Assembly: GCA_003151275.1 (NCBI GenBank)
Contig: PLXC01000116.1
Location: 1 to 10,597 of the forward strand
DNA length: 10,597 bases
Direction: 5' to 3'
Source: Candidatus Melainabacteria bacterium
GTDB lineage: Bacteria > Cyanobacteriota > Vampirovibrionia > Obscuribacterales > Obscuribacteraceae
Below are positions 5,291-10,597 of the stretch, piece by piece. The stretch's first letter is position 1; each line of letters starts with the position of its first letter. A program made the position numbers and the translations under genes. The notes below the pieces were generated by a model. The model was not told the DNA's origin. It ran no database searches and saw only the letters and a list, made by a program, of their open reading frames with translations.

Positions 5291-7964
5291 GCTCCTGCAG
5301 CAAGCTGCTCAGCTGCTGCTCGGATGCGTATCAAAGCACCGCTCAGCTGCCGTTGTCTTATGCGCGCTACTACTGATTCTCCTGAGCGGCTACTATGCCC
5401 TGCTGCTCACTGGTCAGCGAACGTTCTTTATCGCTGATCATTGTTATTACTTCGAACCATTCACCAACTTTATCGGCACTGCTCTAGCGGCCGGGCGTTT
5501 GCCACTTTGGAATCCTTATTTGTACTGCGGCATGCCTCAATCTGCGGTGCCTTCACCCGGCATGTTTTACCCGCCCAATCTTCTCTTTGCTTACCTGGGC
5601 TACAGTCAGGCACTGTCGGCAATTTTACTTTTCAGCCAAATCGTAGCCGGGCTGGGTGGCTTTTTGCTCGTCGTCAGCTTTGGCTGGGGCATCACCGCCG
5701 CCACTGTGTGTGGTATCACCATGGCTTTCTGCGGTTATATGTTTTCGCTATCCAGCAACTATACGTTGGTAGCAGGAGTGGCATGGTTTCCGCTCATGCT
5801 ATGGTCATATCGCCGCATTCGAATCGATCTGGAACACAGCCGTCCATATTTCGCCTCGGCAATCGCAATAATTGCCACGTTCATGAACATCGCTGCCGGC
5901 AGACCGGAGGTGTTTGTACCCGCCGGCCTACTCAATCTACTAGCGATTTTCTGGGATGCTTACAAGCGCAGAAAAACGGGCGCAAAGATCGTCAGGCAAT
6001 TATGGTGGCAGTTCGCGACACTACTTTCTGCAATCTTGCTGACAATGCCCATAGTGCTGCCGGTGATCGAATGGGTGCTGCAATCGCCGCGTGCTAAGGG
6101 TCTGAACTTGAGTCAGACCTTTATGTGGAGCGCGAATTGGTACGACCTGATCACAATGTTTTTCGCCTATCCATTTGGAGATTTGCAAATCCTGGGCGCT
6201 CATCACCTGAACCTCGTTGCCACTCGTCCTGTTTTTTTGCCATATGTGCCTTCGTCTTATATCGGACCGATCGTTTTGACGGCAGCTGTCTGGGGACTCT
6301 GCGATCGCCAGTGGCAGTGGCGAAAACCGCTGGTCATCTATGCTGTTTGTCTGCTCGTTCTTTGTCTTGGCGAATACACACCAATTACTCCTGGACTAAT
6401 GCAAGCGATTCCGGCGTTGACGATGTTCCGATTTCCAATTAAGTGGATCATTTTTTTCATTTTTGCATTCGTGTTAGCAGCCGCGCGCGGAGCTTCTTTG
6501 CTGCCTCGCAACAAAATAAATCAGACAGCGCGCATCGCATCTTTGGTGATTTGGTGCCTTGCCCTTGCTGCAGCCTTGTGCTTCTTGACACTAGCTGTTA
6601 CCAACAATTCTTTGCAATGGACTACGCCACCATTACCAGTTGAGGCTGAATTATGGCTTGGGCAGGCATTTTTGATTGGAGCCGTCTTAGGATTTATCAC
6701 CTGCGCACTTGAATGGTTACGAAGCAAGGAAAAAATTACGGCCTTGCAATCGGCGTTGATTTTAACGAGTGGAATTGCTTTGAATTTGTTCATTCCAGCC
6801 TGCAAATTTCAGCAAATAACCACTACAACTAACTTCTTCAACAAGCACTCATTCATGTTGGACTATATGCAGGCTGCCAATAAAAATTTGCGTGCCAACA
6901 ATCCCAACGTGAAAACTGGCGACGGTCGCTTCCTATCTCTTTATTTCGATCCATTCTGGACACCGCCGGATTATCGCAGCAAGTTCGATCAACGATGGAC
7001 GCCAGCATTTTTTGACTACGCACGCAATTTGCTTTTGCCTAATACAAACTTGGACAAACAAGTTCGCGAGACCTTCGGCTACGAAGCTGCGGAAACTGGA
7101 CCTTATCGAAAATTGTTTTTTGACATTTTGCATCAGTGTTCCGTATGCTTACCCGGTACCCGTGCCACAGACCGAAAATCAGACACCCAGCACTTTTCAG
7201 ACATCCCGCTCCTGCGTCTCTGCCAGTGCACTGCAACGAGCTGGATTGGCACGCAAGCGTGGAAAGGACCAACGCCCGTACCGAAGTTAGATGACCGCTA
7301 TTTCAATCTAGTTAAAGAAGATAAAGTGCGCAACGTCCGTCTTTATCACGTCAAATACCAATTGCCGCGCGCTTATCTGACTCGATATTGGAAGTGGTGC
7401 GACAAGCAAGAATTTATTATCGATCAAATACGTCAGGCAGACTTGTTTAAATTCAATCCGGCTGCGATCACGCTTGTAGAGCGCAATACAACCTCCGGAA
7501 TATCAGACTACAAAGGAACTGATCGGGATTTCGGTCCCATAATAATCAAAGCTCCGCGAGAAGGACCAGTCATTCCTGAGGCAGTAGAGCACAGTCTACT
7601 TGGCGATCGAGATCCTCTTATCGACGCGATTCCAGTATCAGTGCTGACCGACGAGCCTGAACACATATCCTTATCAGTAAGTTCGGATCGAGCCTGTTTT
7701 CTTATCTTGACAGATCATTTTTATCCTGGATGGCAAGCCTCCATAGACGGTGCCAAGCGTTTTTGCTACCGCGTCAACGCCGAGCAAAGAGCTGTCTTCG
7801 TACCAGCGGGATCTCACCTGATCGAATTCAATTATTTTCCAGAAAGTTTGCAACTCGGATTTAAGTTAGCGATTCCAGGCGTAATATTTTTGCTCCTGAT
7901 GATTGCAGCTGGTCTGCGCAAATATGTCTGGAACTTTTTTAAAATGATCGCAGGGCAGCAATGA
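5274..7964 (+). CDS. YfhO-family polytopic membrane protein (GT-C-like)
   Basis: About 896 residues from the ATG at 5274, or 931 from an upstream in-frame ATG at 5169, 10 nt after the nuoN stop. I prefer 5274: AGGAGG lies 4 nt before it, while 5169 has no convincing site and adds only a polar 35-residue leader. The first membrane segment (about 24-48) leads to a loop with an Asp (FIADHCYYFEP) and the typical GRLPLWNPYLYCGMP motif (about 75-89), then roughly ten more hydrophobic segments to about residue 520. A large extracytoplasmic domain follows, ending with the YfhO signature FYPGWQASIDG, RAVFVPAGSHLIEFNYFP and a last membrane helix. The layout fits lipid-linked glycosyltransferases of the GT-C class; in Gram-positives YfhO acts in glycosylation of cell-wall polymers. 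The substrate here is unknown. It is probably cotranscribed with nuoN without any functional link. Confidence 0.85.
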   Translation: MQQAARLLQQAAQLLLGCVSKHRSAAVVLCALLLILLSGYYALLLTGQRTFFIADHCYYFEPFTNFIGTALAAGRLPLWNPYLYCGMPQSAVPSPGMFYPPNLLFAYLGYSQALSAILLFSQIVAGLGGFLLVVSFGWGITAATVCGITMAFCGYMFSLSSNYTLVAGVAWFPLMLWSYRRIRIDLEHSRPYFASAIAIIATFMNIAAGRPEVFVPAGLLNLLAIFWDAYKRRKTGAKIVRQLWWQFATLLSAILLTMPIVLPVIEWVLQSPRAKGLNLSQTFMWSANWYDLITMFFAYPFGDLQILGAHHLNLVATRPVFLPYVPSSYIGPIVLTAAVWGLCDRQWQWRKPLVIYAVCLLVLCLGEYTPITPGLMQAIPALTMFRFPIKWIIFFIFAFVLAAARGASLLPRNKINQTARIASLVIWCLALAAALCFLTLAVTNNSLQWTTPPLPVEAELWLGQAFLIGAVLGFITCALEWLRSKEKITALQSALILTSGIALNLFIPACKFQQITTTTNFFNKHSFMLDYMQAANKNLRANNPNVKTGDGRFLSLYFDPFWTPPDYRSKFDQRWTPAFFDYARNLLLPNTNLDKQVRETFGYEAAETGPYRKLFFDILHQCSVCLPGTRATDRKSDTQHFSDIPLLRLCQCTATSWIGTQAWKGPTPVPKLDDRYFNLVKEDKVRNVRLYHVKYQLPRAYLTRYWKWCDKQEFIIDQIRQADLFKFNPAAITLVERNTTSGISDYKGTDRDFGPIIIKAPREGPVIPEAVEHSLLGDRDPLIDAIPVSVLTDEPEHISLSVSSDRACFLILTDHFYPGWQASIDGAKRFCYRVNAEQRAVFVPAGSHLIEFNYFPESLQLGFKLAIPGVIFLLLMIAAGLRKYVWNFFKMIAGQQ
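5275..5310 (+). repeat. In-frame 21-bp repeat encoding two heptads
   Basis: TGCAGCAAGCTGCTC occurs at 5275-5289 and again at 5296-5310, period 21 bp. In frame this gives QQAARLL followed by QQAAQLL at the extreme N-terminus of the YfhO-like protein, an amphipathic helix in front of the first membrane segment. The unit is shared with the duplicated start region, so this short stretch has expanded at least twice. Confidence 0.7.
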
Positions 7965-8010
7965 ACGCCTGGAATGTTAGACTAAATGTCTGCGCACAGC
8001 GCAAAGGTGA

Positions 8011-8084
8011 GCCCTCGTAGTTCAGCTGGATAGAACACCGCCGTCCTAAGGCGGGTGTCGGGGGTTCGAATCCCTCCGAGGGTA
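8011..8084 (+). tRNA. tRNA-Arg (anticodon CCT)
   Basis: The cloverleaf folds completely. The acceptor stem pairs 8011-8017 with 8077-8083 (first pair G-T), D stem GTTC/GAAC, anticodon stem CCGCC/GGCGG (8038-8042/8050-8054), loop GTCCTAA with anticodon CCT at 8045-8047, T stem GGGGG/CCCTC around TTCGAAT, discriminator A8084. CCA is not encoded. It decodes AGG. Position 32 is G, where a pyrimidine is usual. It starts 46 nt after the membrane-protein gene and marks the left edge of the accessory region. Confidence 0.95.
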
Positions 8085-8101
8085 CTTATTAACACTAGGT
8101 C

Positions 8102-8118
8102 TTGGGCTATAAGCCCAA
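8102..8118 (+). terminator. Hairpin after tRNA-Arg(CCT), weak terminator
   Basis: TTGGGCT (8102-8108) and AGCCCAA (8112-8118) pair perfectly around a 3-nt loop, 17 nt after the tRNA. The sequence after it (TCGGCTTTAAAG) has no good T run. An alternative hairpin pairs AAGCC (8111-8115) with GGCTT (8121-8125) and ends in TTT. It may terminate the tRNA transcript or help to process it. Confidence 0.4.
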
Positions 8119-8132
8119 TCGGCTTTAAAGGT

Positions 8133-8152
8133 GTAAGTGCAAGGTAAGTGCA
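8133..8152 (+). repeat. Tandem 9-bp direct repeat, 11-bp period
   Basis: GTAAGTGCA occurs at 8133-8141 and 8144-8152, start to start 11 bp, beginning 48 nt after the tRNA. One helical turn between identical sites places them on the same DNA face, as in recombinase arm-type sites. Protein binding is inferred. Confidence 0.5.
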
Positions 8153-8236
8153 GCAGTGACACACATTGGCACTCTTGCGTGTATTAATTAATGCGCTTAG
8201 CATTTCTGTATTTAAAACTGCCAGAGCCGCAATGCA

Positions 8237-8288
8237 ATGGACTTAGGATCAGTCCGCAAGGGTCAGGGTTCAAGTTCATGCTCGCCCA
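8237..8288 (+). pseudogene. Degenerate tRNA-Leu(TAG)-like 3' half
   Basis: The stretch GGACTTAGGATC matches the anticodon arm typical of tRNA-Leu(TAG). Loop CTTAGGA is at 8242-8248 with TAG at 8244-8246. After it come TCAGT, a class II variable arm (CCGCAAGG), a T-loop TTCAAGT (8269-8275) and an acceptor-like strand CTCGCCC with A8288. The 5' stem side ATGGA does not pair properly with TCAGT, the T stem has a G-A mismatch and a G-T closing pair, and no matching 5' acceptor (GGGCGAG) or D arm lies upstream. It is therefore a 3' half without its 5' half, probably an old recombination scar. A heavily decayed whole tRNA is the alternative. Confidence 0.6.
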
Positions 8289-8302
8289 ATCAATGAGGAT
8301 GT

Positions 8303-8325
8303 CCGCCGAAAGGCGGTTTTCTTTT
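8303..8325 (+). terminator. Rho-independent terminator
   Basis: CCGCC (8303-8307), tetraloop GAAA and GGCGG (8312-8316) form a GC-only stem followed by TTTTCTTTT (8317-8325). It lies 14 nt after the tRNA-Leu-like 3' half, exactly where a tRNA terminator would be, so it was probably carried along with that half. Confidence 0.85.
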
Positions 8326-8337
8326 GGGGGGGAGGAA

Positions 8338-8412
8338 ATGCCCAATTTCCGATCAATAACCGATCAGAATTCAACCCGCTTGCCTGAAAGTTATCCAAAT
8401 TTATTGCAGTGA
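8338..8412 (+). CDS. Possible 24-residue peptide
   Basis: An ATG at 8338 follows a G-rich run with GGAGGAA directly upstream and opens 24 codons (MPNFRSITDQNSTRL...) to a TGA at 8412. The ribosome-site spacing is very short, the product shows no recognisable feature and it sits right after a terminator, over the CCGATCA repeats. It may well be chance. Confidence 0.15.
   Translation: MPNFRSITDQNSTRLPESYPNLLQ
8349..8366 (+). repeat. Tandem 7-bp direct repeat, 11-bp period
   Basis: CCGATCA occurs at 8349-8355 and 8360-8366, start to start 11 bp, about 60 nt after the tRNA-Leu-like half. Spacing and position parallel the GTAAGTGCA pair at 8133 and the ATTGGCCCC pair at 10262. The shorter match makes it the weakest of the three. 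Confidence 0.4.
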
Positions 8413-8743
8413 TACCAACTTGTTCGTCCATAAAGCCATCAACCATGACCGAGTATCAGAAATTGGCATTGACTACAAATCCATCACGGTGCCGGTGCTC
8501 GCGAAAATCGATCCGGTAGCTCAAGTAATCACAGATCAATATCCTGCCGACTGTTCAGACCAAGTTACTTGTAGACCAGCGAGTCCAATGGAGCAATGGC
8601 TCGATGTGCTGAAAATAATTTGTAAGTCCAGATTGCAAAGACCGCCAAGGTTGCCGTCTGGACTGGACTATATCTATTCGCCATACATCCAACGATCTTG
8701 ATCAACAGGGCTTATAACCAGAAGATCAGCATCAGTAAATCCT
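8413..8743. other. No supported gene
   Basis: A 93-codon frame (8420-8701, TTG start) crosses this stretch but has no ribosome binding site and no recognisable sequence. A TATAAC hexamer at 8713-8718 could be a -10 for the two genes downstream, without a matching -35. Nothing is open over a useful length on the other strand. It may be leader DNA or decayed coding sequence of the cassette. Confidence 0.4.
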
Positions 8744-8758
8744 AAGGGAGATAAGTAA

Positions 8759-9529
8759 TTGTTAGAGACGACGGTTCAACCTGAGGGCGCCGTTTCAGTC
8801 ACGCCGTCAAAATCTGGTGCCAAGACCGTATCAATAAAGTCGGCGATGAACAGATTTTTGAGTCGAGCGGAATCAAAGCGCAAATACGGCGCGGCTTGCG
8901 ACAACGACTTTGCGATGCTGGCGCTGACAGAGTACATAAATAGCTTTGGTCATGCACTTTTGCGGGCGCAGCTTGTAGCACCGACTATAGTGACACGAGC
9001 AACAAAAACTCGCCCTGCGGCTGTGGACATATACGAGATGGCAGCAATCTCACCGTGGTTACGGGGCTTCAGGCATTTCTTCCTGGAGTACAAGATGAAT
9101 GCGACGGCCGAAGTGAAAACGATGTGGACGAGGATCGTGTCCGAATTCATTGGCTGGTGCATAGAATGTTGCTTATTGCCACTGGAATCTCTTTTGGACT
9201 TTGAGATCACGAACTCCAAGTCCATAGTGGCAGCAGCCTTTGCGAAAAATACATTGCGAAATGCACTCGCACACAAGAAACCTATTGCCGGATGGGAAGA
9301 TTGTCATAGCGGTGAGCCTCTGTATATGGTGTCACGAGTGAAATCAGGCAGACTTTACTTCATTTATTGTGCTGGCAGCCATCAATATGACTATCAGGAG
9401 CTTGGACCAGTAGCGGTACCACGCGGCGTGACAGACTTGATTCAGCCAGGCTGGTGTGTCGAAGCGACTTTCGGCATGAAAGACGGCACCTGGCATTTTG
9501 CTACGGTCGGTACAGTTGTAGCGGTGTAA
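8759..9529 (+). CDS. Uncharacterised two-domain protein, first gene of a two-gene unit
   Basis: A 256-residue protein from a TTG start with AAGGGAG 8 nt upstream (8744-8750). The first 40 residues are polar. A helical part follows; residues 97-150 (SPWLRGFRHFFLEYKMNATAEVK, FIGWCIECCLLPLE) resemble in pattern the helical core-binding domain of tyrosine recombinases. The C-terminal part (about 185-256) looks beta-rich, with GRLYFIY, LGPVAVPRGV, IQPGW and GTWHFATVGTV, like a small barrel domain. There is no Arg/His-X-X-Arg/Tyr catalytic set, so it is not itself an active tyrosine recombinase. No signal peptide or membrane segment is seen, so it is cytoplasmic. The next gene starts 17 nt after it. 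Coding is well supported; the recombinase-domain similarity is only my inference. Confidence 0.8.
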   Translation: MLETTVQPEGAVSVTPSKSGAKTVSIKSAMNRFLSRAESKRKYGAACDNDFAMLALTEYINSFGHALLRAQLVAPTIVTRATKTRPAAVDIYEMAAISPWLRGFRHFFLEYKMNATAEVKTMWTRIVSEFIGWCIECCLLPLESLLDFEITNSKSIVAAAFAKNTLRNALAHKKPIAGWEDCHSGEPLYMVSRVKSGRLYFIYCAGSHQYDYQELGPVAVPRGVTDLIQPGWCVEATFGMKDGTWHFATVGTVVAV

Positions 9530-9546
9530 GAGGACAGAGCCATAAT

Positions 9547-10041
9547 ATGGGCGCATTAAACGGCTTGCGAACGGCCACTCTTGACGAAGTAATAATCAAA
9601 CGCAATGGCGAGTACGCCGATATTCGATACAAAGATAAGCCGTTTGTGGGCGGCATGAACCTGGGACTGGGAGAATGCACGGATGACTTGTCAGACGACG
9701 AGATCCTGTCATGTTTCAATGAAGTGGTTCTCTCAATGCAGGCTTCGGTAGCAAGTTTCTGTCCGCTAGAAATACAACCAGGCTATCCGCAAATCAAATT
9801 CGACAGGAAGTGGAAGCGGTGGGATACTTTGGGCCAGGTCTTGCGCTGTGAAATTGAAGACGACGAGAATGGGCAAGTCGCAATCTCCATCGACGATCAT
9901 AAACTGAACCCAGACCAGTTTATTACCATGATTTCAAGCTTTCGTGGTTGGGGTATGCGCATTGAGTTCATGGATGAGAGTCAACTTTTTGAGCCGCCGC
10001 CAGTAGTGGTGCGCAAGAGACCTGCAAAAGTGAAATTGTAG
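9547..10041 (+). CDS. Uncharacterised acidic protein, second gene of the two-gene unit
   Basis: A 164-residue cytoplasmic protein. The frame is open from 9454, but the ATG at 9547 is chosen: it follows the upstream gene by 17 nt and has AGAG 7 nt and GAGGA 12 nt upstream, while the earlier start overlaps the other gene and gives an unlikely Cys/Arg-rich leader. Notable segments are LDEVIIKRNGEYADIRYKD (12-30), LSDDEILSCFNEVV (48-61), PGYPQIKFD (78-86), VLRCEIEDDENG (98-109), ISIDDHKL (113-120) and SFRGWGMRIEF (131-141), then a Pro-rich and basic tail (RKRPAKVKL). Such well-formed motifs suggest a conserved domain, and I believe similar uncharacterised proteins exist in other phyla, but I cannot name a family. 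The tight coupling to the preceding gene suggests joint function. Confidence 0.82.
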   Translation: MGALNGLRTATLDEVIIKRNGEYADIRYKDKPFVGGMNLGLGECTDDLSDDEILSCFNEVVLSMQASVASFCPLEIQPGYPQIKFDRKWKRWDTLGQVLRCEIEDDENGQVAISIDDHKLNPDQFITMISSFRGWGMRIEFMDESQLFEPPPVVVRKRPAKVKL

Positions 10042-10141
10042 GGCAACCTTTCAGAGGCAGCCGGATATCGTCGCTTGCGCCAGCGGGAATCGGTCCAAAC
10101 GGCGCGGCGTTTTCGACTGCATTGAGTGATGCTTGGTCTGC

Positions 10142-10191
10142 GATGGCTACGAACCATGAGGTCGGGAGTTCGAATCTCTCCAGGCACGCCA
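10142..10191 (+). pseudogene. tRNA-Arg(ACG) 3' half, probable attachment-site scar
   Basis: From the anticodon arm onward the sequence is an intact tRNA-Arg(ACG): loop CTACGAA (10147-10153) with anticodon ACG at 10149-10151, stem CCATG, variable AGGTC, T arm GGGAG/TTCGAAT/CTCTC (10164-10180), acceptor strand CAGGCAC, discriminator G and an encoded CCA (10189-10191). The 5' half is missing: no GTGCCTG acceptor strand or D arm lies upstream, and the stem base at 10142 is G opposite G10158. The break at the anticodon stem is typical of tyrosine recombinases that cross over in the anticodon loop. Confidence 0.8.
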
Positions 10192-10206
10192 ATTTAAAAC
10201 ATGATC

Positions 10207-10239
10207 AATCGGCCGTCTTCGAGGATGTGCCGATTTTTT
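10207..10239 (+). terminator. Rho-independent terminator after the tRNA-Arg half
   Basis: AATCGGC (10207-10213) pairs with GCCGATT (10229-10235) around a 15-nt loop, followed by a T run (10234-10239). It begins 15 nt after the tRNA half and was probably the terminator of the original tRNA gene. Confidence 0.75.
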
Positions 10240-10261
10240 ATTGGGGTGGTTTCGAAAGCCC

Positions 10262-10281
10262 ATTGGCCCCTGATTGGCCCC
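10262..10281 (+). repeat. Tandem 9-bp direct repeat, 11-bp period
   Basis: ATTGGCCCC occurs at 10262-10270 and 10273-10281, start to start 11 bp, 70 nt after the tRNA-Arg half. Same length and period as the GTAAGTGCA pair after tRNA-Arg(CCT) but different sequence, as expected for arm-type sites of a different recombinase. Confidence 0.5.
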
Positions 10282-10577
10282 TTCTGCAGAAATTTCCGAG
10301 AATTTAGATCAAACTCGATAACACCACAAGATCGAACATTGCGTCTGAAAACGATCATGCTTCTGCTAGCACCAGCCGTGGTGTCCGTCAAAGAAACTGA
10401 CGTGGCTTCGGCAGATCAGATGAGCACATGTCCAGGAAATAGATCGCATCGGGAAAGCGTTGCACCAACTACATACTTTTCATTGAGGGATAGCTAGCGT
10501 TTAATTGCCGCGGAGATATTAGCATGGAGAGCAGACGAAAAGCGGATTGGAAAGCGGGATGCAGCTAAGGAAATGAT
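10282..10577. other. No supported gene
   Basis: A 98-codon frame (10201-10497) runs through the tRNA terminator and the repeats without a ribosome binding site, and frames on the other strand are also antisense to these elements. No clear promoter or hairpin is seen. By analogy with 8413-8743 this could be the leader of another cassette whose gene begins at the window edge. Confidence 0.35.
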
Positions 10578-10597
10578 ATGGCGAAGGGCACTTGCCC
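10578..10597 (+). CDS. Possible start of a gene cut by window edge
   Basis: An ATG at 10578 has AAGGA 6 nt upstream (10567-10571) and opens MAKGTC before the window ends. Only the start signal supports it; seven codons are too few to say more. Confidence 0.2.

Larger units (their letters stand above)
8085..10281. mobile_element. Putative tRNA-associated integrated cassette region
   Basis: Between the complete tRNA-Arg(CCT) and a tRNA-Arg(ACG) 3' half lie a second, degenerate tRNA 3' half and a two-gene unit of unknown function. Each tRNA 3' end is followed by a hairpin and by a pair of direct repeats with an 11-bp period. Lone tRNA 3' halves are the classical scars of integration by tyrosine recombinases, and short tandem repeats beside them resemble recombinase arm-type sites. 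No integrase with the catalytic Arg/His-X-X-Arg/Tyr set is encoded here, and the two fragments belong to different tRNAs, so this is not one simple element with matching ends. The limits given are only approximate. Confidence 0.4.

Noticed and set aside
5441..6097. 218-codon plus-strand frame
   Set aside because: Lies inside the YfhO-like gene in another frame; composition is typical of an out-of-frame reading.
8062..8084. Direct att repeat between tRNA-Arg(CCT) and the tRNA-Arg(ACG) half
   Set aside because: Both share GTCGGG and TTCGAAT, but this is ordinary T-arm conservation; the acceptor strands differ (CGAGGGT against CAGGCAC), so they are not a matching attL/attR pair.
7982..8203. 73-codon minus-strand frame containing GGIRTPDTRL
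   Set aside because: This peptide is the well-known false translation of the reverse strand of a tRNA gene, here tRNA-Arg(CCT).
8420..8701. 93-codon frame after the tRNA-Leu-like half
   Set aside because: TTG start without Shine-Dalgarno, no recognisable pattern; may be a remnant but cannot be supported.
8759..9529. Calling the 256-residue protein an integrase
   Set aside because: The helical part is suggestive, but the catalytic domain residues of tyrosine recombinases are absent and the C-terminal part looks beta-rich.
9968..10192. Two minus-strand frames with ERFELPTSWF and GEIRTPDLMVRS
   Set aside because: Also reverse readings of a tRNA; useful only because they point to the tRNA-Arg(ACG) half.
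10201..10497. 98-codon frame near the right end
   Set aside because: Begins at the terminator of the tRNA half and crosses the repeats; no start signal.

Overview
The window looks like a piece of a bacterial chromosome of moderate GC. The best lineage clue is the NADH dehydrogenase N subunit: its motif layout and 522-residue length fit cyanobacterial NdhB better than the shorter proteobacterial NuoN. With several TTG starts and the mixed gene content, I infer a member of the Cyanobacteria/Melainabacteria (Vampirovibrionia) group, for example an Obscuribacterales-type organism. This is inference; no marker in the window proves it.

Left part (1-3530, minus strand). Read leftwards there is a probable small 49-codon gene, then carA (glutaminase subunit of carbamoyl-phosphate synthetase), then a HAD phosphatase starting 2 nt after the carA stop. 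After a 193-nt gap come a secreted TPR-repeat protein and the start of a single-pass membrane protein cut by the window edge. The first three have good ribosome binding sites and tight spacing and probably form one operon. The 3.5 kb intergenic region separates them from the divergent nuoN/ndhB gene and holds a perfect 7-bp inverted repeat lying on the best carA-side promoter candidate.

Middle part (3590-7964, plus strand). A stand-alone nuoN/ndhB (proton-pumping membrane subunit of complex I) is followed by a large YfhO-type polytopic membrane protein (GT-C-like). The translation start region of the YfhO gene is duplicated: Shine-Dalgarno, ATG and the first codons occur twice, 52 bp apart and in different frames.

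Right part (8011-10597). A complete tRNA-Arg(CCT) opens a region that looks like an accessory, tRNA-associated integration site. Two further tRNA 3' halves lie downstream without matching 5' halves: a degenerate tRNA-Leu(TAG)-like piece and a clean tRNA-Arg(ACG) piece that starts at the anticodon stem. All three tRNA 3' ends have the same layout: a hairpin 14-17 nt downstream, then a pair of short direct repeats with a period of exactly 11 bp, different in sequence each time. Between the two tRNA halves sits a two-gene unit (256 and 164 residues, 17 nt apart) that I cannot assign to a named family. The simplest reading is a series of small integrated cassettes whose junctions are tRNA 3' halves flanked by recombinase arm-type sites. 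No catalytic recombinase is present in the window, so the elements would be remnants or depend on an enzyme encoded elsewhere.
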